Counted from the stretch's first letter, positions 39,118 through 49,727 are shown. The stretch is 64,000 bases of DNA from Aureimonas psammosilenae (GCF_009176975.1 NZ_WEZG01000012.1:1-64000); one strand, 5' to 3'. The notes: generated from the sequence alone by a model not told the origin. A program made the numbers and translations.

Positions 39118-39308
39118 TGGCGGGCCGGGATATCCCTCAGCGGTGTTTCAATGGCTTCCCGCAACCTCTTCGCCGACCGTGGAAAAACGCGCAAGGCATG
39201 GCCGCCCCTGCGAGGTCAGGAGAGACCAGACCTGTGTCGCGGCGGCACCAGAACTTGACGCTCGGCACGAATTGCTGTTCCCCGGTAAGAGGAGGAGTTC
39301 TTCGTTCC

Positions 39309-39905
39309 ATGAAACAAGGCAGCCTGCCAAAGGCGGAGGATATCGTGACGCGGCTCGGCTCGCGTTCCGTCGTGCTGGTCGGGCTCATGGGCGCCGGCAA
39401 GTCGACGGTCGGCCGCCGCTTGGCGCAAAGGCTGTCCCTGCCTTTCTTCGACAGCGACAACGAGATCGAGGCCGCGTCCCGCATGACGGTGGCCGAACTC
39501 TTCGCCGCCTATGGCGAAGCGGAGTTCCGTGCGCTGGAAGCCAGGGTCGTGACGCGGCTCGCCGCCGAAGGCCCGCAGATCGTGGCGACCGGCGGCGGGG
39601 CCTTCATGGCGGAGGCGACGCGCGCAGCCCTTCTCGGCTCCGCCGTCACCGTCTGGCTGAAAGCCGATCTCGACACCTTGATGGAGCGCGTCATGCGGCG
39701 CGGCAACCGCCCGCTTCTGAAAACGGCCGACCCGCGCGCCACCATGCGCGACCTCATGGAGAAGCGCTATCCCGTCTACGGGCTGGCCGACGTCAACGTC
39801 CATTCGCGCAACGTCAAGCGCGAGGTCGTGGCCGAGGAGATCGTCGCGGCGCTCGACCGGCACCTGCCGGGAACCGGGCACCTCGAAGAGATGGCGAGAG
39901 CGTGA
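39309..39905 (+). CDS. aroK: Shikimate kinase
   Basis: A 198-residue kinase that phosphorylates shikimate at the 3-OH in aromatic amino-acid synthesis. The P-loop is GLMGAGKSTVG near residue 26-36; the shikimate-binding DSD motif (FFDSDNEIE) and ATGGGAF are present. The start at 39309 has GAGGAGGAG about a dozen bases upstream, slightly far. The stop overlaps the aroB GTG start, so the pair is coupled. Confidence 0.95.
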   Translation: MKQGSLPKAEDIVTRLGSRSVVLVGLMGAGKSTVGRRLAQRLSLPFFDSDNEIEAASRMTVAELFAAYGEAEFRALEARVVTRLAAEGPQIVATGGGAFMAEATRAALLGSAVTVWLKADLDTLMERVMRRGNRPLLKTADPRATMRDLMEKRYPVYGLADVNVHSRNVKREVVAEEIVAALDRHLPGTGHLEEMARA

Positions 39906-41023
39906 AGGACGGTTCGGTGGAAACGGTACGCGTCGAGCTCGGGGAGCGCAGCTACGACATCCTGATCGGTCAGGGCCTGATCGAGCGGGCGGGCGCGGAG
40001 ATCGCGTCGCGCTTTCCCGGACTTCGCGCCGCCGTCGTCACCGACGCGACGGTGGCGGGCCTGCATCTCGCCCGTTTCATGCGATCGCTTTCGGAGGCCG
40101 GAATCCAGGCGACCGAGATCGTCCTGCCGGCCGGCGAAACCACCAAGAGCTACACCCATCTTCAGGAAGTCGTGGAAAAGGTGATCCATGCGCGCCTGGA
40201 GCGGGGTGACGCCGTGATCGCCTTCGGCGGCGGGGTGATCGGCGATCTTTCCGGCTTCGTCGCCGGCATCGTCCGGCGCGGCATGCAGTTCATCCAGGTG
40301 CCGACCACGCTTCTGGCGCAGGTCGATTCCTCCGTCGGCGGCAAGACCGGCATCAACTCGCCGCAGGGCAAGAACCTCGTCGGCGTGTTCCACCAGCCGG
40401 GCTTCGTTCTCGCCGATACGGAGGTGCTCGACACCTTGTTGCCCCGCGAGTTTGCAGCCGGCTATGCGGAGGTTGCCAAATACGGCCTGATCGACCGGCC
40501 GGACTTCTTCGAATGGCTGGAGCGCAAGCGCGCCGAGATCTTCGAAGGGGGACAGGCGCGGGCCGAGGCGATTGCCGAAAGCTGCCGGGCGAAGGCGGCG
40601 GTGGTCGCCGAGGACGAGCGCGAGGAAGGCCGCCGCGCCCTTCTCAATCTCGGCCACACCTTCGGCCACGCCTTGGAAAAGGCCGTTCGCTACGATCCGG
40701 AGCGGCTCGTCCATGGCGAGGGCGTATCCATCGGCATGGCGATGGCGCATCGCTTCTCGGTCCGGCTCGGGCTTTGCCGGGGCCAGGATGCGGAGCGGGC
40801 ATCGGCGCACCTTCGCGCGGCGGGCCTCCCGACGCGGGTCGATCAGATTCCGGGCGAGGCGTTGTCCGTGCCGGATTTGATGGCCGCGATCCGCCAGGAC
40901 AAGAAGGTCAGCCGCGAGCGCCTGACCTTCATCCTGACGCATGGCATCGGTCAGGCCTTCGTCGCGAAGGATGTCGATCCGGTCGCTTTGGAAAGCTTCC
41001 TCATCGAAGAACTCTCCGCCTGA
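39902..41023 (+). CDS. aroB: 3-dehydroquinate synthase
   Basis: A 373-residue NAD- and metal-dependent enzyme that makes 3-dehydroquinate from DAHP, the second step of the shikimate pathway. The NAD segment GGGVIGDLSGFVA and the metal-ligand segments GYAEVAKYGLI (Glu) and LNLGHTFGHALE (His) are present. It begins GTG 39902, overlapping the aroK stop as GTGA. The shikimate steps catalysed by AroB and AroK are two apart, a common pairing. A bidirectional terminator follows. Confidence 0.96.
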   Translation: MKDGSVETVRVELGERSYDILIGQGLIERAGAEIASRFPGLRAAVVTDATVAGLHLARFMRSLSEAGIQATEIVLPAGETTKSYTHLQEVVEKVIHARLERGDAVIAFGGGVIGDLSGFVAGIVRRGMQFIQVPTTLLAQVDSSVGGKTGINSPQGKNLVGVFHQPGFVLADTEVLDTLLPREFAAGYAEVAKYGLIDRPDFFEWLERKRAEIFEGGQARAEAIAESCRAKAAVVAEDEREEGRRALLNLGHTFGHALEKAVRYDPERLVHGEGVSIGMAMAHRFSVRLGLCRGQDAERASAHLRAAGLPTRVDQIPGEALSVPDLMAAIRQDKKVSRERLTFILTHGIGQAFVAKDVDPVALESFLIEELSA

Positions 41024-41031
41024 TGTGAAAA

Positions 41032-41056
41032 GGGGCGGCCCGTCGCGGACCGCCCC
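41032..41056. terminator. Bidirectional hairpin terminator between aroB and the D-amino-acid dehydrogenase gene
   Basis: GGGGCGG-CCCGTCGCGGA-CCGCCCC, with most of the 11-nt loop also able to pair, lies between two converging genes. A preceding A-run (GAAAA) gives a short U-tail in the minus direction. Confidence 0.65.
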
Positions 41057-41063
41057 GTCTCAC

Positions 41064-42350
41064 TCAGTGAACCGAATGCGCCAAGCCTTCGATCTTGGCC
41101 GGATCGGCCTTGCCGACGGGCACGCTCGTGCGGCGCGAGGCAGCTTGGACGGTGTTCGCCACCATCTCCGCCGTGATGCCGCAGAGCGTCCAGCCGAGAT
41201 GGCCGTGGCCCGTATTGTAGAAGACACCCGGCCGCTTGCCCGCGCCGACGCGCGGCATCATGTTCGGCATCATCGGGCGAAGGCCCGCCCAAGGCAGAAC
41301 CGCCGCCGTTCCCATGTCGGGGAAGCGATGACGGCACCAATCCACCAGCGGCTTGATGCGCGCCATGCGGATATCGCGGTTCTCGCCGGCGAACTCGGCC
41401 GTGCCGGCGATGCGCATGCGGTCCGGCCCGAGACGGCTCGTGACGATCTTGGCCTTGTCGTCGAGGATCGAGACCCAGGGCGCGGCGGCGCGGCTTTCGT
41501 CGTCGTCCATGACCACGGTGACGGAATAGCCCTTCACCGGATAGATGTTCACCCGGTCGCCGAGCATCGCGGCGAAGCGGCGGCTCTGCGTGCCGGCGCA
41601 GACGACCACATTGTCGAAGCGCGCATGTTCCGGCAGCCCCTTCACCGACAGGTCGATGTGGATGCCCTCGCCCGTCGCCGCCAGCTTGTCGATCTGCACA
41701 TTGTAACGGAAGGTCACGCCGAGCCGGCGGCAGGCTTCCGCCAGCCCGCGCGAATATTTGTGGATATCGCCGGTGAAATCGCTTTCGGTGAAGAAGCCGC
41801 CGTGGAAGCGCCCCTTGATGGCCGGCTCGATCGCGTGGATCTCGTCCGGCGTCAGGGCGCGGCGGTCGAGGCCACCCTCGCGCAGCATCTCGTTGACCTT
41901 GAGGCCATGCTCGAACTCGGGTTTGCTTTCGTAGACATGGAGAATGCCGCGCTTCACGAGATCGAAGTCGACGCCCTCTTCGTTCGCCATCTCGATCAGA
42001 TGCTCACGGGCGGCGATGGCCATGCGGACGGTCGCGATCGTGTTCTCGCGATAATTGCGGGCCGCGGCGACGAATTCCGCCATCCAGGACAGCTTGTGCC
42101 AGGTGGGCGCGGGATGGACGAGCAGCGGCGCGTCCTTGCGCAGCATCCACTTCATGCCCTTCAGGAAGGTCGAGGGATGGTTCCAGACTTCTGCATTGGA
42201 GGCGGATAGCTGTCCGCCATTGGCGAAGGAGGTTTCCATCGCCGCATAGGACTGGCGGTCGAAGACCGTCACGTCGAAGCCGAGGCGGCGCAGCTTGTAG
42301 GCGGTGGTGATACCGGTGATGCCGGCACCGACAACGGCAACGGAGGTCAT
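41064..42350 (-). CDS. dadA: D-amino-acid dehydrogenase (DadA-like FAD oxidoreductase)
   Basis: A 428-residue FAD enzyme of the DAO family that oxidises D-amino acids (D-alanine and others) at the inner membrane. The dinucleotide fold opens with VAVVGAGITGITTAYKL. Other family segments, SFANGGQLSASN and PWAGLRPMMPN, are present. The start ATG 42350 has AGGA six bases upstream. A tandem glycine riboswitch occupies the leader, so expression follows glycine, implying a role in glycine or D-alanine use, with glycine as substrate or as a signal. Confidence 0.92.
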   Translation of the reverse strand: MTSVAVVGAGITGITTAYKLRRLGFDVTVFDRQSYAAMETSFANGGQLSASNAEVWNHPSTFLKGMKWMLRKDAPLLVHPAPTWHKLSWMAEFVAAARNYRENTIATVRMAIAAREHLIEMANEEGVDFDLVKRGILHVYESKPEFEHGLKVNEMLREGGLDRRALTPDEIHAIEPAIKGRFHGGFFTESDFTGDIHKYSRGLAEACRRLGVTFRYNVQIDKLAATGEGIHIDLSVKGLPEHARFDNVVVCAGTQSRRFAAMLGDRVNIYPVKGYSVTVVMDDDESRAAAPWVSILDDKAKIVTSRLGPDRMRIAGTAEFAGENRDIRMARIKPLVDWCRHRFPDMGTAAVLPWAGLRPMMPNMMPRVGAGKRPGVFYNTGHGHLGWTLCGITAEMVANTVQAASRRTSVPVGKADPAKIEGLAHSVH

Positions 42351-42397
42351 GGGCGATCCTTGTTCCGGAAACCCACGCAAGGTTTCCTGTCGAATCG

Positions 42398-42587
42398 CCC
42401 CTCCGTCACGAGCCTGAGAGCTTCACGCGCGGAAAACCTCTTTCCGCTGCGCTTTCTCCTTCGGCGGGCGCCCATGGATGGGTCACCACTCTCCGGATGT
42501 TCTATGCTGCGTGCGGTCCTTTTGCCTGAGAGTTTCCGGGGCGGTTGCTCCTTCGGCGCCGGCCTTTCGGCCAGTCTCTCCCGCACG
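42398..42587 (-). ncRNA. Tandem glycine riboswitch
   Basis: Both aptamers are recognisable on the minus strand. Aptamer I (42587-42510) is closed by the 7-bp stem CGTGCGG/CCGCACG and has GGGAGAGACTGG, CGAAGGAGCAA and CTCTCAGGCAAAAGGACCG. Aptamer II (about 42498-42398) has CCGGAGAGTGG, CGAAGGAGAAA and AGCTCTCAGGC...GACGGAGG. An 11-nt linker joins them. Tandem aptamers regulate as one unit in this class (Rfam RF00504). The platform is 48 nt upstream of the dadA start, so it may act on translation or termination; I see no clear terminator hairpin in between. Confidence 0.93.
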
Positions 42588-42692
42588 TCGCTGGGATGCT
42601 TGGAGATACGCCCTTCGGTGATCTCGGGCAAGGCTCGATCGGCGTTTTATTGCTCCATCCACGATCAGCGTGGGCAAATGCCTATCGAAACG

Positions 42693-42944
42693 TCAATGCT
42701 TCATCGAATGGGTTTCGCCCGTCCGCATTACAAAGGAAGCAACGGCGATGAAGATAGCCGCCGTGACGATGCCGCCGATAAAACCACCATTGGCGATCAG
42801 CGCGACGAGCATGAACACAAGGATGCCGACCACCCCGATCGTGCCGTATTTCACCAGCCACAGGAAGCGCGCATAGGTGCGCTCGTGCTCGGGATAATCC
42901 ATTTCGCCGACGGCGTTCCGATCGAAGCCGGGATGTTCTGCCAT
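42693..42944 (-). CDS. aa3-type cytochrome c oxidase subunit IV
   Basis: An 83-residue membrane protein of the bacterial aa3-oxidase subunit IV family (COX4_pro_2). The N-terminal HPGFDRNAVGEMDYPEHERTY is characteristic, and two hydrophobic stretches follow (YGTIGVVGILVFMLVALIA and GGIVTAAIFIAVASFV). The start has GGAGGAAGAC right before the ATG. It stands alone here, away from ctaCDE, as is common. The subunit is small and non-catalytic. Confidence 0.88.
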   Translation of the reverse strand: MAEHPGFDRNAVGEMDYPEHERTYARFLWLVKYGTIGVVGILVFMLVALIANGGFIGGIVTAAIFIAVASFVMRTGETHSMKH

Positions 42945-43041
42945 GTCTTCCTCCCCGGCACCGGTTGTTCTCGCCGCATGTGCCGCCCGGTCGCCACGCT
43001 ACACGAAATCGCAGCCTTCGGGCAACGCGCCTATGGAGACG

Positions 43042-43068
43042 AAAAAGCCGACGCTCCATGCGCCGGCC
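43042..43068 (-). terminator. Terminator of the PfpI-like gene
   Basis: On the minus strand GCCGGCGC-ATGGA-GCGTCGGC (one mismatch) is followed by five T residues, 22 bp past the stop of the gene at 43091. Confidence 0.7.
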
Positions 43069-43090
43069 TCTTTCCGGAACAGTTTCTCGC

Positions 43091-43657
43091 TCAAGCCGCC
43101 TTGCGGCGATCCTCATGGCGGCCTTCCTCGATCTCCTCGATGATCTTGCCGATAAAGGCCGGCAGATCGTCCGGCTTGCGGGAAGTGACAAGCCCCTGAT
43201 CGACCACCACCTCGCGATCTACCCAGTTGCCGCCGGCATTGCGGACATCCGTCTTGATCGATTCGAATGAGGTCAGTTCCCGCCCTTTCGCGATGCCCGC
43301 CTCGATCAGGAGCCACGGGCCATGGCAGATGGCGGCAACCGTCTTGCCCGTATCGAAGAAGTCTCGAACGAAGGCGACCGCGGCCTTTTCGGTGCGCAGC
43401 TTGTCCGGGTTGATCTGGCCGCCCGGCAGAACGAGCGCGTCGTAGTCGGAAACCTTCGCTTCCGTCACCAGACGGTCGACCTTCACCGCCTCGCCCCAAT
43501 CGGTCTCGTCCCAGCCTTTGATCGAGCCTTCCTTGACGGATAGGACGTGAACCGTGGCGCCGGCCTCCTGCAGCTTCTTCTGCGGCTCGGTGAGTTCGAC
43601 CTGTTCGAAGCCGTCCGTGGCGAGAATGGCGATCTTGGCCTCGTTGATCTTCGGCAT
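43091..43657 (-). CDS. DJ-1/PfpI family protein (YhbO-like)
   Basis: A 188-residue member of the DJ-1/PfpI superfamily. The nucleophile-elbow Cys is in AAICHGPW, the conserved Glu is in the ATDGFEQVEL segment, and the later KTDVRNAGGNWVDREVVVD is typical of PfpI/YhbO. Such proteins act as deglycases or glyoxalases or as stress chaperones. The start at 43657 has GGAAGGAA upstream; the frame opens at 43816, where it would overlap recX. It lies 118 bp downstream of recX on the same strand. Confidence 0.9.
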   Translation of the reverse strand: MPKINEAKIAILATDGFEQVELTEPQKKLQEAGATVHVLSVKEGSIKGWDETDWGEAVKVDRLVTEAKVSDYDALVLPGGQINPDKLRTEKAAVAFVRDFFDTGKTVAAICHGPWLLIEAGIAKGRELTSFESIKTDVRNAGGNWVDREVVVDQGLVTSRKPDDLPAFIGKIIEEIEEGRHEDRRKAA

Positions 43658-43775
43658 TGCGCTTTCCTTCCGTGTCGCCCGAGACGAAGCCTTCGCCCGA
43701 AGGCGTTCGGTTCGTTCATCGGTGTCATCATGGCCCGCTAACGGAGGGAAAGCGCGGATCGTTCCGCGATTCTCG

Positions 43776-44339
43776 TCAGTCCTCCTCCGGTTCGCCGTCG
43801 ATCGCGGCCCGCGCATCGGCCAGGGCGAAGCCGGCGCGCATCATGGCTGCGATGTCGCGCTCGCGCCTTTCCTTGCGGTCCCGCATCCGGTGCGGCCCGA
43901 AGCGGCGGCGCTTGGCGTAGCGATGCGCGGCTTCGCGGTCGCTGGTCTCGTCGTCCCGCAGCGCATCCTCGACCGTCGTGCGGTCGACGCCCTTCTGGCT
44001 GAGTTTCGCCGCCGCCTGCCGGCTGGAAGCGCCGACGCGCCGAAGGCTGCGCAGCTTGGCTTCGGCGAAGGCCTTGTCGTCGACCAACCGCAGTTCGGCG
44101 AAACGCTCCAGCGTTTCCTCGATCAGTTGCGCATGGGCCGCCCGCGCGTCATCGTCCGGCGGATCGTCATGCGTTTCGAGACGCCGGTCGATCTTGCGGC
44201 GCAGGACGCGGCGGAGATTATCGGCCGAGCTCGCATAGCGCTCGAGGTAATGGGCGGCGGCGCGAAACAGCCAGTCGCCGTTGATGGGCTTGGGGCGCGG
44301 AGGCTTCGCCACTCTATCGGAATCCCTTGCGCCTCGCAT
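43776..44339 (-). CDS. recX: Regulatory protein RecX
   Basis: A 187-residue RecX family protein, which caps RecA filaments and moderates recombination and SOS. It shows the helical repeats of the family, such as ALHYLERYASSADNLRRVLRRK-like and RLVDDKAFAEAKLRSLRRVGASSRQAAAKLSQKGV. RecX genes in Rhizobiales are distant from recA, as here. The start at ATG 44339 has GAGG about 9 bp upstream; GTG 44312 is an alternative. The C-terminal tail is acidic (GEPEED). Confidence 0.85.
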   Translation of the reverse strand: MRGARDSDRVAKPPRPKPINGDWLFRAAAHYLERYASSADNLRRVLRRKIDRRLETHDDPPDDDARAAHAQLIEETLERFAELRLVDDKAFAEAKLRSLRRVGASSRQAAAKLSQKGVDRTTVEDALRDDETSDREAAHRYAKRRRFGPHRMRDRKERRERDIAAMMRAGFALADARAAIDGEPEED

Positions 44340-44483
44340 TCATCCAGCCCTCGTCGCAGCGGGATGAAGCTAGCTCATTATCCGCCGAGGGGCAGTCGGA
44401 CGCGAACGAAAACCAGCCGCATCGCCCGCATTTACTTGCCCTCGGAAGTGCGAGGCTTGGACAGCGAAACGTCGGACGCCGGA

Positions 44484-44503
44484 TTGGTTAGCAGGACAAC
44501 CAA
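44484..44503. promoter_or_regulatory. Small palindrome upstream of the chemoreceptor gene
   Basis: TTGGTT-N8-AACCAA is a 6-bp perfect inverted repeat in the 248-bp recX/chemoreceptor gap, followed by an AT-rich run (GATATATAGACATTTTTTC). It could be an operator or part of the promoter of the chemoreceptor; no regulator is known to me for it. Confidence 0.3.
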
Positions 44504-44587
44504 CTGATATATAGACATTTTTTCATAATTATCCGGCCTTCTGGAGCGGTGAAGCGGAACGTCAATAGAGAAGAACCCGGTAAAACG

Positions 44588-46495
44588 ATGACGACAAGGA
44601 TCGGAAATATCCCCCTCCCCGCCAAGATCGTCGCACTGGCGCTGACCGGGCTATCGACCTTCGCCTTGCTCGTCGTCGTCATCGCCGGGATGGTGATGAC
44701 GCAGGAAGCGGGCAAGGACGCCGCCAGCGAACAAGAAACGAACATGCGGATCGCGTGGCATGTCCTGAGCGGCTACGGGCAAGGCTTCCGGCGCGACGGC
44801 GAGACGCTTTATGCCGGTGAGCGCGCGTTGAACGGCTTCACCGAACCGGTCGATAAGATCAAGGAACTGGTGGGCGGCACGGCGACCGTGTTCATGGGCG
44901 ACACGCGAATCACCACCAACGTCCAAAAGCCGGACGGCTCGCGCGCCGTCGGCACGAAGCTCGCCAAGGGCCCGGTGCAGGACGCGGTGCTCGGCGCCGG
45001 CCGAACCTATCGCGGCGAGGCCGAAATCCTCGGCACGCCCTTCTTCGTCGCCTACGATCCGATCAAGAACGCGGCGGGCGAAACGATCGGCGTGCTTTAT
45101 GTCGGCATCCCCAAGGCCGAGTTCCTTCTGTCCGTGAACCGCTTGCGCATGGCGCTTTCGGTGATCTCTGTTGTGCTCGTCACCCTTGTCGGCGCTGCGC
45201 TGCTTTGGGCCACGGCCCGGATGCTCGCCCCGTTGAAACGCATGACGGCGATCGTCGGCGAGGTGGCCGATGGCCGAACCGATCTCGAAGTTCCCCAGAA
45301 GCATCGGGGCGACGAGATCGGCCGCATGGCCCGCGCCATCGAAAGTCTGCGCCATTCCATGATCGAGCAACAGAGCCTCCGGGCCGATAAGGCACGCCAG
45401 GCCAGCGATCAGGAAGCGCAGCGCGACCGGCAGACGGCGATCGAACACGCCAAGGCGGAAGACCTGCGCGCCTTCGTCCATGGCGTCGAGGCCGGCTTCG
45501 AAAGGCTTGCCGCCGGCGACCTCACGGTCCGCATGGATAGCGCTGTCGCGGCGGAGTTCGAGCCGATCCGCCAGATCTTCAACACGTCCGTCGGCCAATT
45601 GGAGACCGCGATCGGCTCCGTCGTCGGTTCGATCTCATCGATCAGGGTCGGCCTCGAAGAGATCACGATCGCCGCAAGTGACCTGTCGCAGCGCACCGAG
45701 CAGCAGGCCGCGAGCCTTGAGGAAACCGTCGCCGCCCTGTCCGAAGTGACGCGCGGCGTGAACCACACGGCGCAGGCCGCCGACGACGTGCGCGCCGCCG
45801 CGACGCTCGCCCAGACCGAGGCCGAACGCGGCGGCACCGTGGTCGGCAAGGCTGTCGCGGCGATGAGCGAGATCGAGCGATCTTCGGCCGAGATCGGCAA
45901 GATCATCGGCGTCATCGACGAGATCGCGTTCCAAACGAACCTCCTCGCCCTGAATGCGGGCGTGGAAGCCGCCCGTGCCGGCGAGGCGGGTCGCGGCTTC
46001 GCGGTGGTGGCGCAGGAAGTGCGGGGCCTCGCGCAACGCTCGGCGGAAGCCGCCAAGGAGATCAAGACCCTGATCTCGGCGTCCTCGGTACAGGTCGGGA
46101 CGGGCGTCGAACTCGTTTCCGCTTCCGGCCGTGCCTTGACCGGCATCGTGGAACAGGTGGGCGGTGTCGCGGCAGCCATCGCGGAGATCGCGGCCGGCGC
46201 CCGCGAACATGCCGTGAGCTTGCGCGAAGTCTCCACGGCCGCCGACCAGATGGACAAGGTCACGCAGCAGAACGCGGCGATGGTGGAGGAAACGACCGCC
46301 GCCGCGCAGTCGCTGTCCGGCGAAACCGAGCAGCTCGCGCGAACCACGGAAGTCTTCCGCATCTCCGCCGCGCCCGGCGTTCAAGCCCCGGCGTCACCGG
46401 CCCGGCGCACGGCACGCACAGCGCCCGCTCCCGTCAGGCAGATGCGCCAAACGGCGCAGGCGAAACCTGAAACGGCGGACTGGGCCGAGTTCTGA
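44588..46495 (+). CDS. Methyl-accepting chemotaxis protein with Cache domain and CheR-tether-like tail
   Basis: A 635-residue chemoreceptor. TM1 spans about 12-36 and TM2 about 186-214. The periplasmic part between them is a single Cache-type sensor (Cache_3/Cache_2-like; [25 protein letters not shown]). HAMP follows TM2, a second HAMP-like unit is near 300-350, and the signalling hairpin [26 protein letters not shown] is near 444-470. The last five residues, DWAEF, fit the xWxxF pentapeptide that tethers CheR/CheB. The start is likely ATG 44588; the frame opens at GTG 44549. No che genes are near. Confidence 0.93.
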   Translation: MTTRIGNIPLPAKIVALALTGLSTFALLVVVIAGMVMTQEAGKDAASEQETNMRIAWHVLSGYGQGFRRDGETLYAGERALNGFTEPVDKIKELVGGTATVFMGDTRITTNVQKPDGSRAVGTKLAKGPVQDAVLGAGRTYRGEAEILGTPFFVAYDPIKNAAGETIGVLYVGIPKAEFLLSVNRLRMALSVISVVLVTLVGAALLWATARMLAPLKRMTAIVGEVADGRTDLEVPQKHRGDEIGRMARAIESLRHSMIEQQSLRADKARQASDQEAQRDRQTAIEHAKAEDLRAFVHGVEAGFERLAAGDLTVRMDSAVAAEFEPIRQIFNTSVGQLETAIGSVVGSISSIRVGLEEITIAASDLSQRTEQQAASLEETVAALSEVTRGVNHTAQAADDVRAAATLAQTEAERGGTVVGKAVAAMSEIERSSAEIGKIIGVIDEIAFQTNLLALNAGVEAARAGEAGRGFAVVAQEVRGLAQRSAEAAKEIKTLISASSVQVGTGVELVSASGRALTGIVEQVGGVAAAIAEIAAGAREHAVSLREVSTAADQMDKVTQQNAAMVEETTAAAQSLSGETEQLARTTEVFRISAAPGVQAPASPARRTARTAPAPVRQMRQTAQAKPETADWAEF

Positions 46496-46519
46496 GCGTG
46501 TTGGAGGCTCGGCGGCGCC

Positions 46520-47650
<1,131 letters not shown>

Positions 47651-47895
47651 TTATCCGCGAGATCTGACGACGAGCGGCAAATCCGCCGACCCGCGCTGGA
47701 CGCGCCGAATCGGCACCTTAGCCCTGCATCGAAGGATAACCGTGCTTTTTGAAGGCGGAGGCAGGCATAGCCGCCGACAAGAGGCGGGTAAAGCCCGGCG
47801 AAAGGCGCGCGCCATCGAGGCGGCCCCACCCTGCCGCGACCGTTGACGGCGACCATCAGGCGTGGTGCTTCTCGCGCCGTTCAAAGGAGAAGGCC

Positions 47896-48654
47896 ATGCC
47901 GCTCGACGCTCCGCTCGTCGCCGTTCCCGCCGATGTCCGCGACTTCGGCAATTACAGCTGGCATGCGAGCCCCGACACCTATCTGAAGGCGGCGCTTCGC
48001 GTCGGCGGGGTCGTGCCCCTGATCGTGCCGGCTCTCGCCGAAGAGTTCGACGTGGCGTCCATCCTCGCCCGCGTCGACGGCGTTCTCGTCACGGGTTCCG
48101 CCTCCAACGTTCACCCGTCGCGCTACGGCGTCGAGCCGTCCCCCGCCCACGAGCCCTTCGACACCGATCGCGACCGGCTGACGGACGCCCTGATGCGCGG
48201 CGCGATCGAGATGGGTGTGCCGCTTCTGGCGATCTGCCGGGGGCTGCAGGAACTCAACGTCGTGCATGGCGGCTCGCTCGCCACCGAGATCCAGGAGCAG
48301 GATGGTCGGATGGACCACCGCGCCCCGGAACATCCCGAACAGGACGGACGCTTCGCGATCCGGCAGGACGTTTCGGTTTCCGGGCAAACGCTCTCTGGCA
48401 TTGTCGGCGAAACGGCGATCCGCGTGAACTCCCTTCACCGCCAGGCCATCGACCGTCTGGGGGCAGGCCTCAGCGTCGAAGCCACTGCGCCGGACGGAAC
48501 CGTGGAGGCCATCTCGGTGGATGGCGCGAAGGGCTTCGCCCTCGGCGTGCAATGGCACCCGGAATATTTCGCGACGAGCGACGCGCCCTCTGCCGCGATC
48601 TTCCGCGCCTTCGGCGACGAATGCCGAAAATATGCGAAGAACCGGCAGGCTTAA
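47896..48654 (+). CDS. Gamma-glutamyl-gamma-aminobutyrate hydrolase family protein (PuuD-like)
   Basis: A 252-residue class I glutamine amidotransferase-like hydrolase. Catalytic Cys is in AICRGLQELNV near residue 115 and the His-x-Glu pair in QWHPEYF near 219. PuuD-type enzymes release GABA from gamma-glutamyl-GABA in putrescine breakdown. No other puu genes lie nearby, though a polyamine-forming decarboxylase is at 52.5 kb. The start has AAAGGAGA upstream. It ends 4 bp inside the convergent NicO gene. Confidence 0.9.
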   Translation: MPLDAPLVAVPADVRDFGNYSWHASPDTYLKAALRVGGVVPLIVPALAEEFDVASILARVDGVLVTGSASNVHPSRYGVEPSPAHEPFDTDRDRLTDALMRGAIEMGVPLLAICRGLQELNVVHGGSLATEIQEQDGRMDHRAPEHPEQDGRFAIRQDVSVSGQTLSGIVGETAIRVNSLHRQAIDRLGAGLSVEATAPDGTVEAISVDGAKGFALGVQWHPEYFATSDAPSAAIFRAFGDECRKYAKNRQA

Positions 48655-49727
48655 GCCAGAGCGCCGCCCAGAAGAAGCAGGCCGAGAAGAAGCACGAACG
48701 ACGCGCCGGTGATCTCCAGCGCGTCGATCACGAGCCGCGAGCGCCCGCCGGCACGCCCGAGGCGCAAGGCGACGCCCTTGGCGAGCACCGTCAGCGCCGC
48801 GATGGCGGATACGGTCAGCGCGGTGCCGAAGGCGACGGCGAAGACGGATGCGACGCCCGCCCAGGCAAGGCCGTTCACCAGCGCGAAGGCCATCACGCTG
48901 ACCGCGCCCCAGCAGGGCCGGATGCCGATGGCCAGAACCGCCGATACGGCGCCGGAAAAGGACAGGCGCTCGCCGGACAAGCGCGAAGGATCGGCGATGT
49001 GGGGCCGGCCGCAGCCGCAATCGTCCTCGTCGCTGGATTCGCAGACGTCCGCCGCGAAGGCCCCGGAAGCGGGCCGCATGATCGGCATGGCCGGCGCGCT
49101 TCCCGGCGCGGCGAAAGCCAGCGCGCTGCCGGCGAAACCGTCATTGCGCCCGAACAAGGCCTTCATCCGCACCCGTCGCGGCCGCCGCGCGATCTGAACG
49201 ACTTTACGCGAGAGAAGCCAGCCGCCGAAGGCCGCGACGAGCGCGAAGGAGCCGACCTCCAGCCATTGCGACACGTCGGTCATCGACACGCCCGAACCGC
49301 GCAGGACGAACCACCCGGCACAGGCGACGCCGAGCGCCACGAAGGCCTGAAGCAGAGACGAGGCGAAGGACAGGAGGATGCCGCGCCGAAGCTGCACCTT
49401 GTCGGCCAGAAGATAGGAGGAAATCACCGCCTTGCCGTGGCCGGGGCCGGCCGCGTGGAAGACGCCATAGGCGAAGGACATGCCGACGAGCAGCGTCGCG
49501 CCGCCGGTGCCCGACTTCAAGCCCACCAGCGACTTGTTCAGCGCCATCAGGAATTCACGCTGCCAGGCGTTGATCTGAAGAAACATGCCGGCGAACGGAC
49601 CGGTCGGCATCCCGCCCGACTCGGCCGTGCCGATGCCGAGCGAGGAGCGCGCGAGAGCGGGCTCGGCGACCGTCAGAACGGAGACGAGCGCCGCGAAGGC
49701 GAGGAGGTGGAAAGGCTTCAGCCGCAT
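48651..49727 (-). CDS. NicO/RcnA-family nickel-cobalt transporter
   Basis: A 358-residue membrane protein of the NicO family with about six helices. A signal-like N-terminus (ending ALA) is followed by GVFHAAGPGHGKAVISSYLL, the conserved HxxGPGHGK motif of helix 2, and later by IGIRPCWGAVSVM with the same role in the second half. The cytosolic loop between the halves lacks the His-rich stretch of E. coli RcnA; it instead has a Cys/Asp/Glu-rich CESSDEDDCGCGRPH. It starts 10 nt inside the DUF1007 gene, its usual partner. Direction of transport is not decided by sequence. Confidence 0.88.
   Translation of the reverse strand: MRLKPFHLLAFAALVSVLTVAEPALARSSLGIGTAESGGMPTGPFAGMFLQINAWQREFLMALNKSLVGLKSGTGGATLLVGMSFAYGVFHAAGPGHGKAVISSYLLADKVQLRRGILLSFASSLLQAFVALGVACAGWFVLRGSGVSMTDVSQWLEVGSFALVAAFGGWLLSRKVVQIARRPRRVRMKALFGRNDGFAGSALAFAAPGSAPAMPIMRPASGAFAADVCESSDEDDCGCGRPHIADPSRLSGERLSFSGAVSAVLAIGIRPCWGAVSVMAFALVNGLAWAGVASVFAVAFGTALTVSAIAALTVLAKGVALRLGRAGGRSRLVIDALEITGASFVLLLGLLLLGGALA

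Noticed and set aside
42347-42631. 94-codon minus-strand frame over the glycine riboswitch
   Set aside because: The sequence is explained fully by the two aptamers; the translation is basic and without domain.
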